Positions 46,761 through 57,328 of a stretch of 64,000 bases of DNA are shown here, piece by piece (position 1 is the first letter of the stretch; each line of letters opens with the position of its first letter). The notes beneath the pieces were generated by a model. The model was given only the letters and a program-made list of their open reading frames with translations, was not told the origin of the DNA and made no database searches. This DNA is from Gammaproteobacteria bacterium (lineage in GTDB: Bacteria > Pseudomonadota > Gammaproteobacteria > Steroidobacterales > GCA-2729495): the NCBI GenBank assembly GCA_029245525.1, contig JAQWPD010000044.1, positions 1 to 64,000 on the forward strand. The letters are read 5' to 3'. The translations under genes and the position numbers were made by a program.

Positions 46761-47177
46761 TCAAGATTCAACACGATGGCATTCAGCCATCGTGTCACCC
46801 TGCTGCATCGTTGCCAGGTGCGCACCAAGATACAGAGTCTGCGCATCAGTTAACCCATGCAGGTAGCTGGAGCTTGCGGCCACCTCACCGGACATATCGA
46901 GCAAAGCGCGCGCAGCCTCAAGCGCGTCTTTCTCATTGCCGTTCAGCAGGCAAAACACATAAGCCACCATCTGATACTCCTGTGGGGTGAGCTCCAGTGA
47001 GCGCGCGAGTCCCTCAATCAAGCCAGATGCATAGCCACGGGCCGCCATCGCTGATTCTTCCCTCCCCTCACATAAATGCTGCAAAGCACGCCGTTTTACC
47101 CACAGATGCGTGGCTCTGGCCACCGCATCTGCCCGTCTGAGCCAATCGGTGGAGAAATATGGGCTATCGAAGTTCAT
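46761..47177 (-). CDS. Hypothetical helical protein (138 residues)
   Basis: A soluble protein of 138 residues with an alanine- and leucine-rich helical pattern (KDALEAARALLDMSGE) and no domain I recognise. It is transcribed away from the AraC-type regulator at 47265, so the 87-bp interval may be a shared control region. It heads the operon with the small gene at 46531. Confidence 0.6.
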   Translation of the reverse strand: MNFDSPYFSTDWLRRADAVARATHLWVKRRALQHLCEGREESAMAARGYASGLIEGLARSLELTPQEYQMVAYVFCLLNGNEKDALEAARALLDMSGEVAASSSYLHGLTDAQTLYLGAHLATMQQGDTMAECHRVES

Positions 47178-47264
47178 GGGGATAAGTTACGGAAACAAAT
47201 GCCATGCATCTTGTCTTTAGCGGCCAAGTCAGATTCAATACCTATCAAACACTTGGGAAAGATT

Positions 47265-48287
47265 ATGTTTCTAGAACCAACTTCACTCTCTGCGAATGCC
47301 CTGCTGATGACCGAAACGGTCGAACGGCACTATGGCATCGACCCGAAACCCATGCTGAACAAGCTCGACATGGATCCAGCCTTAATGTACAAGCCTGGCG
47401 CGCGCTACCCCACACTAAAAATGATTGCGCTTTGGAAAATGATTGTTGAAGAAACCGGCGACCCCTGCGTGGGTCTGGTTATTGGTAGTCATGTAAAAAC
47501 CACCACCTTTCATGCCCTCAGCTTTGCCTGGCTTGCCAGCAGCTCGATTACTGAGGAGCTGAAAAGATTGCAACGCTATTTCAAAGTAATCTGCAGCATG
47601 CCCCTCGACCTGAATATCGTAGACGACGGCAGTCACTATCGCTTTGAAGTGCACTACCCCGAGGGGAGCCCGATGGGGCCACCGGAGTCTATTGATGCTT
47701 TCTTTATGGCGATGCTTAGACTCTGCCGTTTAACCCGAGATGATGATTTTTGCCCAACTAAAGTCTGTTTTACCGCCGACCATAACCGCGCTAGCATCAG
47801 TCGTTACACCGATGCATTTTCAGCTCCGGTCGAGCTCGGCACACCGTTTAATTACATTGAATTTGATAAAACAGAATGCGATGCCATGTTGTCAGGGAGA
47901 AATATTGAGCTGGCTATGGCCAACGAACGAATCCTGGACAGCTATGTGCAGGCGCTGGATCCGGATAAAGTCACCAGCCAGGTTAGAGGATTACTAATCT
48001 CCCTAATGCCCTCAGGGCATGTCGGCCAGGAAGAAGTTGCGCGAAAAATGAATCGCAGTTTAAGCACCTTGCAGCGACAACTCAGCAGCGAAGGCAAAAA
48101 CTTCAAGGATATTAGAGATGAAACACGGCGACTGATGGCGGAAGAATACATCCGTGAGGGTCATTACTCGCTAAGCCAAATTGCATTTCTGCTGGGTTTC
48201 TCAGACCAAAGTAATTTTTCCCGTGCCTTCAAGCGCTGGACTGGCAGCACCCCCGGCGATTACCGGCCTGTGCACATTGAGACATAA
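47265..48287 (+). CDS. AraC-family transcriptional regulator
   Basis: A 340-residue regulator of the OruR/ArgR-like type: an N-terminal arabinose-binding-like domain (PF12625 type) and a C-terminal double helix-turn-helix, with HYSLSQIAFLLGFSDQSNFS and FKRWTGSTPGDYR. The ATG at 47265 has GGGAAAG upstream and matches family length; a frame open from 47076 would overlap the divergent gene. It may control the divergent small-gene operon. Confidence 0.85.
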   Translation: MFLEPTSLSANALLMTETVERHYGIDPKPMLNKLDMDPALMYKPGARYPTLKMIALWKMIVEETGDPCVGLVIGSHVKTTTFHALSFAWLASSSITEELKRLQRYFKVICSMPLDLNIVDDGSHYRFEVHYPEGSPMGPPESIDAFFMAMLRLCRLTRDDDFCPTKVCFTADHNRASISRYTDAFSAPVELGTPFNYIEFDKTECDAMLSGRNIELAMANERILDSYVQALDPDKVTSQVRGLLISLMPSGHVGQEEVARKMNRSLSTLQRQLSSEGKNFKDIRDETRRLMAEEYIREGHYSLSQIAFLLGFSDQSNFSRAFKRWTGSTPGDYRPVHIET

Positions 48288-48430
48288 GCGCTGCATGTTC
48301 CAGACCATGATTCTCAGCTTAAGCATTAAGTCGCTGCTAACACGCGCACTACAGGACCGGTGGCTGAGCTTGCGCCGCTTGGCTGGAGATTAGTTAGTAC
48401 CGATGTTATTCAGCGGCATCACTTTCATGC

Positions 48431-48877
48431 ATGGACCAACTCATGGGTATCTTAAACAATCCAGATTCTTCAACAGTTGGCCCTCTGCGCCGACTGATGG
48501 CAGGTATGTATGACTGGCTGTTAATTCTTGCCATGGCAATAATCGGTTCGATGCCCATCGTATTTTTTTATGGGGAATCGGTGCCAACAGGAAACCTGAT
48601 GTACCAATTAGCACTGTTGGCACTCAGCATCGGCTACTTTACGTATTGCTGGACGCGAAGCGGCCAAACGCTGGGAATGAGGACTTGGAATATCCGGATC
48701 ATGACTAAAGCCGGCGGTCGAATTAACACAAAGCAGTGCCTGCTGCACTTCGCTGCCGCTTTCATTTCGCTTGCAACAATGGGCATAGGTTTCTGGTGGG
48801 CATGGACTAACCACGAAAGAATCACTTGGCATGATCTCTGGAGTGAAGCCCGACTGCAGCACACACCAAAGCGCTGA
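48431..48877 (+). CDS. RDD-family membrane protein
   Basis: A 148-residue protein with three or four membrane segments. RRLMAGMYDWLLI has the Arg/Asp pair of RDD proteins, and RSGQTLGMRTWNIRI is the second conserved block. Function is not known; some RDD proteins are Na+/H+ antiporters. It is convergent with lptG, 11 bp away. Confidence 0.83.
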   Translation: MDQLMGILNNPDSSTVGPLRRLMAGMYDWLLILAMAIIGSMPIVFFYGESVPTGNLMYQLALLALSIGYFTYCWTRSGQTLGMRTWNIRIMTKAGGRINTKQCLLHFAAAFISLATMGIGFWWAWTNHERITWHDLWSEARLQHTPKR

Positions 48878-48888
48878 CAGCACTATGC

Positions 48889-49959
48889 CTAACGCGTTCT
48901 CAACAGCAAGACCACCGTTAAAACAGCCAGCATAAATGTCGGCATCCAGCCCATCAGAAATGGATTAAGGTTAAAAACATCTGATGTGTCTTTTGCAATG
49001 CTGTTAAATAAAAAATAACCCAGACCAATGGCCAAGCCCACTAGCATCCTTGCTCCAGCGCCACCTGAGCGCAAACTCCCCATGACAAAGGGCACCGCTA
49101 ACACAGACATAATTGCAATGCCGGCAATACCCGCCACACGACCCCAAAAAGCGATTTCGTATTCTTCAGCATCGAGATCGTTCGATTTTAAGTAATCAAT
49201 ATAGCTGTATAGCTCAGCACCACTAAGACTGCTGGTACGAACTTCCGTTAACTCGAGCACATCCGCATTTAACTGACTCGGCGCACTGATAGTCGGTGAG
49301 TCGCTAATGATAATGCCTTCATTAACAAACACGCTTTCGCTATAGTCGTTAAAGGTCCAATTATTAAGTGCATCCACCTCAGCTGAACGCGCCCGACTAA
49401 TTGATAACAAACCATTGTTCTCAGAATTAACATTATAAATAAACATGCCACCAGAACCGATGCCATTCTCTGCACCAGTGATGTTAAGAAACAAACTTCC
49501 GTCACGCAGCCAGGCACTCCCCGACACCGCCATACGCATATCAGAATTTTTGGTTAATGTTTTCATTTGCCGAGCATAACGATCCAGCGGTGGAGCAATG
49601 CTTTCGGCAAGCAGCGCTCCAGTGACTGCCAGCACTATACCCGTGTACAAAGCCGACCGGCCAATCATCATTAATGAGACACCGGAAGCCCGCAGCACAA
49701 TAAGTTCGCTGTGCGTCGCCAATGCCCCCATACCCAGCAGGCCACCCAACAGCACGGATACCGGCAGCACACCCACGGCAAATCGTGGCAGCTTGAGACC
49801 GGTATACATCAAAGCCTCTTTAATGCCGTAGGCGCCAGTTCCAATATCATCCAGCTGAGAAATGAACTCAATAAAGCCGCCCACTGAGAGCAGCACGCCA
49901 AGAACCATAAGCGTCATCATCATAATCGAGCGGAAAATATAGCCATCGACAATTCTCAT
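48889..49959 (-). CDS. lptG: LPS export permease LptG
   Basis: A 356-residue transmembrane component of the LptB2FG ABC transporter that pulls lipopolysaccharide from the inner membrane. It has three N-terminal helices, a periplasmic beta-jellyroll and three C-terminal helices. The start overlaps the lptF stop by four bases. Confidence 0.93.
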   Translation of the reverse strand: MRIVDGYIFRSIMMMTLMVLGVLLSVGGFIEFISQLDDIGTGAYGIKEALMYTGLKLPRFAVGVLPVSVLLGGLLGMGALATHSELIVLRASGVSLMMIGRSALYTGIVLAVTGALLAESIAPPLDRYARQMKTLTKNSDMRMAVSGSAWLRDGSLFLNITGAENGIGSGGMFIYNVNSENNGLLSISRARSAEVDALNNWTFNDYSESVFVNEGIIISDSPTISAPSQLNADVLELTEVRTSSLSGAELYSYIDYLKSNDLDAEEYEIAFWGRVAGIAGIAIMSVLAVPFVMGSLRSGGAGARMLVGLAIGLGYFLFNSIAKDTSDVFNLNPFLMGWMPTFMLAVLTVVLLLRTR

Positions 49960-51068
49960 GCCGCCCCTCCACCGAAACGATTGCGCAAATAAGCCTTATA
50001 ACGCGTTAGGCCGCCGTGCTGACTCAGCAATAGACCAATAGCGACCAACAGAAATATGAGGTGCACCCACCATAATCCCAGCCAAGCCGGAGTGATGCCC
50101 TGCATCAGCCAGACTTTAGCCGCAACTAGAATATTTATATAAATAATGTAGATAAAAATGCCACCGGCCAGATTGCTGTAGCGGCTCTGACGCGGCCGAG
50201 ATTTACTGAGCGGAACAGCCAACACGGTAAGCACAAATAGCGTCAACGGCACCGACAAGCGCCACTGAATTTCTGCCCCTGCACGCGACTGATCCAATGC
50301 CGATAACTCACGAAACGTCATTGCATCAATATCAAATTTTGGGAGCCTAGTTTCGGCAACAACATATGGAATACCGTGCTCGGCAAACTTAATTATGCGA
50401 AATTCTGGGGTACCGGGCACTCCTTCATAGCGATGACCATCGACAAAGGTAAGAATTTTAGAGCCCGTATCTGCATCATTACGTTGGTTGGCCTCAGCAG
50501 CGACGATCACCTGTACCTCATCAGCCTCTCGATTCCGCACAAACACATTGGTAAGACGACCACTTTCATCGACCTTCTCTGCGTACAAAACCGCGTCGCG
50601 GGTGCCAAGCGGAATAAACCGACCTGCTTCCAGCATGCTCAAACTTAGATTTTTACTGGCGTCGAAACCGATTTCCTGAATCATACGCCTTGCCGATGGT
50701 GCAATATCCAGCGACAACCATGTCGCCATGCCCACCAACACTAGCGCAATCACTGACAGAGGACGATACAGCGAAGCAGGACCGATGCCGCAGGCCATTA
50801 TCGCGGCCATTTCACTGTCGCGATAAAAACGCGCAAGCGACACCATAATAGAAATAAAAATGCTAATCGGCATTAATATTGTCAAATATTGCACAGAACC
50901 CAGTGCCATCAAAGCAAACAGGGCATCTTTGGGAAGCTTCGAACCAGCAGCATCGCCAAGCACCTGAGCAAACTGTTCTATCATCAGCACAAGCAACAGC
51001 ACCGCGGTCACCGCTGCCCAGGTAATCAGCGTCTCACGAAATACGTAACGATTAAGAATACTGGGCAT
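49956..51068 (-). CDS. lptF: LPS export permease LptF
   Basis: A 370-residue partner of LptG with the same YjgP/YjgQ fold. MPSILNRYVFRETLITW is the typical start; the ATG at 51068 is preferred over frames open to 51131. It is divergent from pepA, the usual gammaproteobacterial arrangement. Confidence 0.93.
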   Translation of the reverse strand: MPSILNRYVFRETLITWAAVTAVLLLVLMIEQFAQVLGDAAGSKLPKDALFALMALGSVQYLTILMPISIFISIMVSLARFYRDSEMAAIMACGIGPASLYRPLSVIALVLVGMATWLSLDIAPSARRMIQEIGFDASKNLSLSMLEAGRFIPLGTRDAVLYAEKVDESGRLTNVFVRNREADEVQVIVAAEANQRNDADTGSKILTFVDGHRYEGVPGTPEFRIIKFAEHGIPYVVAETRLPKFDIDAMTFRELSALDQSRAGAEIQWRLSVPLTLFVLTVLAVPLSKSRPRQSRYSNLAGGIFIYIIYINILVAAKVWLMQGITPAWLGLWWVHLIFLLVAIGLLLSQHGGLTRYKAYLRNRFGGGAA

Positions 51069-51211
51069 ATAAATAGTCAGAATATCAAGTAAACTAGCGC
51101 GAACGCGTTGGTTCTCGGGTGCGAGCCTCAATCATGGGTGCTCCGCACAAACCGAGTCAAGCCCGCGGCACGAACAAACATTAATAACCCATTAATTTCT
51201 AGGAGATACAG

Positions 51212-52693
51212 ATGCGATTTCAAGTAACCACCGGCAAACCGGGAAAACAGCGCTGCAAGGTTGCCGTAGTGCCTGTGTTTGCCTCAGGAAAACTTGGATC
51301 TGTCGGTAAGGCCATTGATGCCCTGGCTGCCAAAGCCATATCTGCTGTGATCAAAGCAGGGGATATCTCAGGCAAAGTCGGCGAAACCCTGCTGCTAACA
51401 GAAACCGGCGCTTTACCGGCTGAGCGCATTCTGCTGGTTGGTTGCGGTGAGAAAGAGGCCTTCGACCGAGTCGAATATCGCAAAGCGGTGCAGGCAAGTT
51501 TCACCGTCCTGCTGAACAAATCCTATGCAGACGCCCAGTTTTACCTCGCTGCCGACGGAATCAGCAATGGCGGCGCCTACCGTTCGGCACGCATCCTTGC
51601 CGAAACCTGGCATCGGCAATCATACCGCTTCCGGCAGCCGAGCAAACCCAAGCCAGCCGCACAGTCACTCAAAAAACTCAGCATCAGCATCGACATTAAG
51701 CACAGCGATGCCGCGAAGAAAGGCTTCTCGGACGGCAACGGTATTGGCGTAGGCATGAGTTTTACCCGCGACCTGGGCAACACTCCTGCAAACTACTGCA
51801 CACCCTCATACCTTGCCGGTCAGGCACGCAAACTGGCAAAGACAGATAAAAAACTGACCACGCAGGTTCTCACTGAGGCCAATATAAAGAAGCTGGGCAT
51901 GGGTTCGTTCTTGTCTGTAACGGCGGGAAGTTCAGAACCCGCGAAGTTCATCATCATGCAATATCAGGGCGCAGCTAAAACTAAAGCACCTATCGTCATT
52001 GTCGGCAAAGGCATTACCTTTGATACCGGCGGCATTTCTCTGAAGCCTCCGGCAGCAATGGATGAAATGAAGTACGACATGGGCGGTGCCGCCGCGGCTT
52101 TTGGTGTTATGCGCGCTGCTGTAGAAATTGGCATTAAGGTCAACTTGGTTGTACTCATTCCGACCTGCGAGAACATGCCTAGTGCGACCGCCACTAAGCC
52201 AGGTGATGTTGTCACCTCAATGTCGGGACAAACTATCGAAGTTCTTAATACCGATGCAGAAGGGCGACTCATACTTTGCGATGCGCTCACCTATGCCCGT
52301 CGTTTTAAGCCCGCTGCGCTTATTGATATCGCAACCCTCACCGGCGCCGTGGTGATCGCACTGGGTAAACATCGCATGGGCCTGATGGCTAACTCCGACA
52401 AGCTTGCCGATGCACTCATGGGAGCCGGTGATGCCGCAGATGATCTGGCATGGCGCTTACCACTCGATAAGCCCTACAACGATCTACTAAAAAGCAACTT
52501 CGCTGACATGGCCAATATCGGTGGCCGAGCAGCAGGCACAATTACAGCGGCATGCTTTTTATCTCGGTTTACCGACGGTATGGAATGGGCGCATCTCGAT
52601 ATCGCTGGTGTCGCCTACAACGGCGGTACTGCCAGCAAAGGCAGCACCGGCCGGCCTGTTCAGTTGCTGGTTGAATACCTGCTGCAGCACTGA
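51212..52693 (+). CDS. pepA: Cytosol aminopeptidase (leucyl aminopeptidase)
   Basis: A 493-residue M17 metallopeptidase that removes N-terminal residues. The catalytic signature NTDAEGRL starts near residue 346, and GKGITFDTGGISLKP carries metal ligands. An AGGAG site precedes the ATG. It is followed by holC and valS, the conserved order. Confidence 0.96.
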   Translation: MRFQVTTGKPGKQRCKVAVVPVFASGKLGSVGKAIDALAAKAISAVIKAGDISGKVGETLLLTETGALPAERILLVGCGEKEAFDRVEYRKAVQASFTVLLNKSYADAQFYLAADGISNGGAYRSARILAETWHRQSYRFRQPSKPKPAAQSLKKLSISIDIKHSDAAKKGFSDGNGIGVGMSFTRDLGNTPANYCTPSYLAGQARKLAKTDKKLTTQVLTEANIKKLGMGSFLSVTAGSSEPAKFIIMQYQGAAKTKAPIVIVGKGITFDTGGISLKPPAAMDEMKYDMGGAAAAFGVMRAAVEIGIKVNLVVLIPTCENMPSATATKPGDVVTSMSGQTIEVLNTDAEGRLILCDALTYARRFKPAALIDIATLTGAVVIALGKHRMGLMANSDKLADALMGAGDAADDLAWRLPLDKPYNDLLKSNFADMANIGGRAAGTITAACFLSRFTDGMEWAHLDIAGVAYNGGTASKGSTGRPVQLLVEYLLQH

Positions 52694-52716
52694 GCTTGCG
52701 CTGAAGGAGAAGCCTG

Positions 52717-53163
52717 TTGCAGGATACTGCGACCCGTGTTGATTTTTACATTCTTGAGTCGGCTTCCCGGCCCGAGCGGCTGAATTTTGTGTGTCGATTA
52801 ACAGAAACTGCTTACAAAGCAGGCAATACCATCTACCTGCTAGCTGCATCAAGCAGTGAGGCGGTGGAGATCAACAAGCTGCTATGGACATTCAAAGATG
52901 ATGGCTTTGTGCCACACAATTTAAGCGGGGATAGCAATCAGGCGTCCGCGCCCATTATGATTGGGCATGAACAGCCGGATAATAGAGAGTATGGCTTGAT
53001 AATCAACCTTGCTAACTCAGTGCCAGCAGAATTCGACAAATTCCAGCGAATCGCGGAAATCATTGACGCATCATCCACGGCAAAGCACTCGGGACGACAG
53101 CGGTTTACTCAGTATCGGACGGCAGGGATAGAACCCGACACGCATAAAATCGGTGGTAATTGA
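52717..53163 (+). CDS. holC: DNA polymerase III chi subunit
   Basis: A 148-residue chi subunit linking the clamp loader to SSB. VDFYILESASRPERLNFVCRL is the family start. The start codon is TTG at 52717, well supported by AAGGAGA (52704-52710) seven bases upstream. Confidence 0.92.
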   Translation: MQDTATRVDFYILESASRPERLNFVCRLTETAYKAGNTIYLLAASSSEAVEINKLLWTFKDDGFVPHNLSGDSNQASAPIMIGHEQPDNREYGLIINLANSVPAEFDKFQRIAEIIDASSTAKHSGRQRFTQYRTAGIEPDTHKIGGN

Positions 53164-53485
53164 ATTGGCTATAGATGATAACGACATTCCGATACTCACA
53201 GACTCAGTGGACATACCGGTATTGACCGAGGCAGCAGATCTGGATCTGGACAGCAGCCCGACACTGGTACTCAGCGAGCATCAGATTAACGAACTGCGTA
53301 TCCGTCTTACCGACAGCGCGCATGGGTTAATGGAGCGCTTGCTCTACAGCGCTATCCGCGAAATGGAAAATGCGTTACTGGAAGACCTTACCAACCATCT
53401 TCGTGATGAACTGCCTGAGATCATTGATACTATTTTGCAAGAACACCTCGGCAAACCCGTTCAGGGAACCGGGGAAGCGGACTAA
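53153..53485 (+). CDS. Small acidic conserved protein between holC and valS
   Basis: A 110-residue acidic protein (IDDNDIPILTDSVDIPVLTE) with a helical C-terminal half (LLYSAIREMENALLEDL). It overlaps holC by 11 bases and ends six bases before valS, so it is part of the operon. I recall a small hypothetical protein at this position in pseudomonads; function unknown. The GTG at 53153 is the longest start, and TTG at 53165 is possible. Confidence 0.65.
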   Translation: MVIELAIDDNDIPILTDSVDIPVLTEAADLDLDSSPTLVLSEHQINELRIRLTDSAHGLMERLLYSAIREMENALLEDLTNHLRDELPEIIDTILQEHLGKPVQGTGEAD

Positions 53486-53491
53486 GGATTC

Positions 53492-56380
53492 ATGGACAAA
53501 ACATACCAACCTGGCGACATTGAAGAGCGCTGGTATAAGCAGTGGGAAACTGCAGGCTACTTCGAACCCTCAAATGAGGGAAAACCCTATTGCATCATGA
53601 TTCCGCCACCTAACGTGACCGGCACATTGCATATGGGTCATGCATTTCAGGACACCATCATGGATACCCTGATCCGCTACCACCGCATGCAGGGGCACAA
53701 CACACTGTGGCAACCCGGCACCGATCATGCGGGAATTGCTACGCAGATGGTTGTAGAACGCCAACTTGAAGCTGAAGGCATCAGTCGCCATGATCTCGGG
53801 CGCGAAGCATTCCTTGAGAAAGTCTGGGAGTGGAAAGAAAAATCGGGCAACACCATCTCCAATCAGTTACGCCGGATGGGCAGTTCGCTCGACTGGGAGA
53901 ATGAACGTTTCACGATGGACAAGGGCTTGTCTGAGGCCGTAATTGAAGTTTTTGTGAGCCTGCACAGCGAAGGGCTTATCTTCCGCGGCAAGCGTCTGGT
54001 TAACTGGGACCCGGTATTGCATACCGCGGTCTCTGACCTGGAAGTAATCTCTGAAGAAGAGAACGGCTACCTTTGGCACTTCCGCTACCCGCTTGCTGAT
54101 GGCAAAGGCTACCTGACCGTTGCCACCACCCGCCCGGAAACTATGCTGGGCGATGCCGCCGTGGCGGTTCACCCGGATGACGAACGTTACGGGCATCTGA
54201 TCGGACAAATGGTCAGCCTACCCCTCAGCGGCCGGCATATTCCGATTATTGCCGACGAGTATGTCGACCCCGAGTTTGGCAGTGGCTGCGTCAAGATCAC
54301 TCCCGCGCATGACTTTAATGACTATGAGGTCTGGAGCAGACATAAAGCAGAACTCGGCAACATCCCGCATGGCGGTCTGATTAATATCTTTACTGTCGAC
54401 GCGCATATAAAAGCATCTGCTGGCGATGACCTCACCTTCGGTCACAAAGCAGTGCATAAGCCGGGAGCCGAGGGCTCCACCAGCGATGCCGATACCTATA
54501 CACTGCTGCCTGAAAAATATCGTGGCATGGATCGCTTTGCTGCACGTAAAGCCATTGTTGCCGATCTCGATGCGCTTGGACTGCTTGAGAGAATCGCCGA
54601 TCACAAATTAATGGTCCCGCGTGGCGACCGCAGCGGTCAGGTTATTGAACCGTATCTCACCGACCAATGGTTTGTAAAAACAGCGCCGCTGGCCAAACCG
54701 GCTATTGAGGCGGTAGAAGATGGGCGAATTAAATTCATTCCGGAAAACTGGTCGAAAACCTACTTCGAATGGATGAATAACATTCAGGACTGGTGTATTT
54801 CGCGCCAACTGTGGTGGGGCCATCGGATTCCAGCTTGGTACGGCGAAGATGGCAGCATCTACGTTGCCCACAATGAATTGGAAGCCCGCGAGAAATACAA
54901 CATACCGGCTACAGAGCAGCTTACTCAGGACCCAGACGTACTCGACACCTGGTTCTCGTCAGCGCTGTGGCCGTTCTCTACACTCGGTTGGCCGAACGAC
55001 CCAAACGCACTTAAAACTTTTTATCCCGGCAACGTTTTGGTCACCGGTTTTGACATCATTTTCTTCTGGGTTGCACGCATGATCATGATGGGCATAAAGT
55101 TTGCTGGCGACGTGCCATTCCGTGAAGTGTATATTCACGGCTTGATCCGCGATCAAGATGGCCAGAAGATGTCGAAGTCAAAAGGCAATGTGCTGGACCC
55201 ACTGGATCTGATCGATGGTATTAAATTGGAGCCGCTGGTGGAAAAACGCACCGGCGGTTTAATGCAGCCGGCATTACGCCCTAAAATTGAAAAATCCACC
55301 CGCCAGCAGTTTCCCAATGGTATTCCAGAATTCGGCACCGACGCATTGCGCTTTACCTTCGCAGCACTCGCTAGCAACGGTCGCGATGTCCGCTTTGATT
55401 TAAATCGTATTTCCGGCTATCGCAATTTCTGCAACAAAATTTGGAACGCAACGCGCTATGCGCTAATGAATACCGAGGGTAATGTCGACTGCGCTACCGG
55501 ACAAACTATCGACCCCGCTAAACTCAGCCTACCTGACCGCTGGATTCTATCGCGACTCGGCAAAACCGTTGGCGAAGTGCAGCGGCACATCGAAGCCTAT
55601 CGTCTCGACCTTGCCGCCAAAGACCTGTATGAATTCACTTGGAACGAGTACTGCGATTGGTACCTCGAGCTGTCGAAGCCCATTTTGCAGGACGACGAAC
55701 TGTCAGAGAGCGAAAAAGCCCTCACCCGCAACACCCTAATCACGGTGCTCGAAGCATTACTGCGCTGCCTGCACCCGATTACGCCGTTCATTACCGAAGA
55801 AATCTGGCAAAAAGTTGCGCCTCTGGCTGGCAAATCGGGCCCTAGCATCATGTTGCAGCCCTATCCGAACAGCGCAGACTTCCCGCGCGACGAGCAGTCT
55901 GAAGAAGAGCTGCTCTGGATCAGAGAATTCGTACTCGGTTTACGGCAAATTCGTGGTGAGATGGATATTTCTCCGGGCAAACAGCTGAACGTATTAATGC
56001 AGGATGCTGCTGAGAAAGATCGCGAGCTGTTTCTCCGCCATGAAATCTATCTGAGCAAACTTGCTCGTCTGGAAAGCAGTCGATTTCTTGAGACCGGAGA
56101 AACTTCGCCGCCCAGCGCAACAGCTCTGCTTGGTGGCATGAAAATTCTGGTGCCAATGGCCGGTTTGATCGATGTTGAAGCGGAACGACTACGACTGAGC
56201 AAGGCCATGGAAAAAGTTACCGGGGAGCTGAAAAAGTTACAAGGCAGGCTAAGCAACGAAGCATTCGTTGCCAAAGCACCGCCTGCTGTCGTGGCTAAAG
56301 AGCGACAACGACAAAAAGAATTGGAACGTGAGATCAGCCAGCTGAATGATCAACTGGAGCTACTGATCACAATCGAATAA
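53492..56380 (+). CDS. valS: Valyl-tRNA synthetase
   Basis: A class I aminoacyl-tRNA synthetase of 962 residues. [15 protein letters not shown] carries the HIGH-type motif (HMGH at 47-50), and KMSKSKGN starts near residue 559. An editing domain lies in between, and a C-terminal coiled coil binds tRNA. Length and motifs are normal. Confidence 0.98.
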   Translation: MDKTYQPGDIEERWYKQWETAGYFEPSNEGKPYCIMIPPPNVTGTLHMGHAFQDTIMDTLIRYHRMQGHNTLWQPGTDHAGIATQMVVERQLEAEGISRHDLGREAFLEKVWEWKEKSGNTISNQLRRMGSSLDWENERFTMDKGLSEAVIEVFVSLHSEGLIFRGKRLVNWDPVLHTAVSDLEVISEEENGYLWHFRYPLADGKGYLTVATTRPETMLGDAAVAVHPDDERYGHLIGQMVSLPLSGRHIPIIADEYVDPEFGSGCVKITPAHDFNDYEVWSRHKAELGNIPHGGLINIFTVDAHIKASAGDDLTFGHKAVHKPGAEGSTSDADTYTLLPEKYRGMDRFAARKAIVADLDALGLLERIADHKLMVPRGDRSGQVIEPYLTDQWFVKTAPLAKPAIEAVEDGRIKFIPENWSKTYFEWMNNIQDWCISRQLWWGHRIPAWYGEDGSIYVAHNELEAREKYNIPATEQLTQDPDVLDTWFSSALWPFSTLGWPNDPNALKTFYPGNVLVTGFDIIFFWVARMIMMGIKFAGDVPFREVYIHGLIRDQDGQKMSKSKGNVLDPLDLIDGIKLEPLVEKRTGGLMQPALRPKIEKSTRQQFPNGIPEFGTDALRFTFAALASNGRDVRFDLNRISGYRNFCNKIWNATRYALMNTEGNVDCATGQTIDPAKLSLPDRWILSRLGKTVGEVQRHIEAYRLDLAAKDLYEFTWNEYCDWYLELSKPILQDDELSESEKALTRNTLITVLEALLRCLHPITPFITEEIWQKVAPLAGKSGPSIMLQPYPNSADFPRDEQSEEELLWIREFVLGLRQIRGEMDISPGKQLNVLMQDAAEKDRELFLRHEIYLSKLARLESSRFLETGETSPPSATALLGGMKILVPMAGLIDVEAERLRLSKAMEKVTGELKKLQGRLSNEAFVAKAPPAVVAKERQRQKELEREISQLNDQLELLITIE

Positions 56381-56392
56381 TAGGAACACATC

Positions 56393-57328
56393 ATGGTCAC
56401 TGACCTTGCAAGCGCTAAAGCCGTTACCGATAAACTCGCAAATGAAGTTGGCCAGATCATCCTTGGCAAAGAACAGGAAATACAGCTGGCCTTAGCCTGC
56501 ATTCTTGCCGGAGGACATCTGCTTATTGAAGATGTACCCGGCGTGGGCAAAACCCTAATGGCGCGCTCCTTAGCCCACAGTCTCGGCCTCAGCTTCAGTC
56601 GCATCCAATTTACCAGCGACCTGATGCCTGCCGATGTCATTGGCGTATCCATCTATCAGCAAAATGACAATCGCTTTGTCTTCCATAAAGGTTCAATTTT
56701 TGCGCAAATGGTGCTCGCTGATGAAGTAAATCGTGCCGCACCAAAATCGCAAAGCGCATTACTCGAGGCAATGGAAGAACAACAGGTCACTGTTGATGGA
56801 AAAAGCTGGGAACTGCCACAACCGTTTATCGTTATCGCCACACAGAATCCTACGCATCAAATTGGTACCTACCCATTGCCCGAATCACAACTCGATCGCT
56901 TTCTTATGCAGATCGGCCTGGGTTACCCGTCAGAACCTCTGGAACGAAAACTGCTCCGTGGTGATGACCGACGCGGAACACTAAAATCACTAAGACCTCA
57001 GATTAGCGGCGACGAACTGCCCGCGTTGCAACACGCCATTAAACTTGTTCAAGTCAGCGAAGCACTGCTCGACTATGCACAGGCGCTAACGCGCTATACG
57101 CGCGAGCACCCAGACTTTGAACTGGGCTTATCGCCACGTGCCAGCATTGACCTAGTCAACGCCGCCCGAGCCTGGGCACTCATTCAGGGCCATCTGGGTG
57201 TGCAACCCGAAGACCTGCAATCGGTCTTCGCTGCTGTTGCCGATCATCGGCTGCGTCTTAATTCTGCCACTGGCGCAATGCCCGGTCAGGCAGCAATGCA
57301 AGTGCTCACGGAAGTTGCCATACCCTGA
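56393..57328 (+). CDS. MoxR-family AAA+ ATPase
   Basis: A 311-residue ATPase with GVPGVGKT Walker A and LADEVNRAAPKSQSALLEAM sensor region. MoxR proteins act as chaperones for complexes assembled with DUF58 or VWA proteins. It overlaps the DUF58 gene by one base (TGATG) and forms a three-gene operon with it and the transglutaminase gene. Confidence 0.93.
   Translation: MVTDLASAKAVTDKLANEVGQIILGKEQEIQLALACILAGGHLLIEDVPGVGKTLMARSLAHSLGLSFSRIQFTSDLMPADVIGVSIYQQNDNRFVFHKGSIFAQMVLADEVNRAAPKSQSALLEAMEEQQVTVDGKSWELPQPFIVIATQNPTHQIGTYPLPESQLDRFLMQIGLGYPSEPLERKLLRGDDRRGTLKSLRPQISGDELPALQHAIKLVQVSEALLDYAQALTRYTREHPDFELGLSPRASIDLVNAARAWALIQGHLGVQPEDLQSVFAAVADHRLRLNSATGAMPGQAAMQVLTEVAIP

Noticed and set aside
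47076-47264. Extended N-terminus of the AraC regulator
   Set aside because: It overlaps the divergent gene and is not part of the family; the ATG at 47265 has an upstream purine-rich ribosome site.
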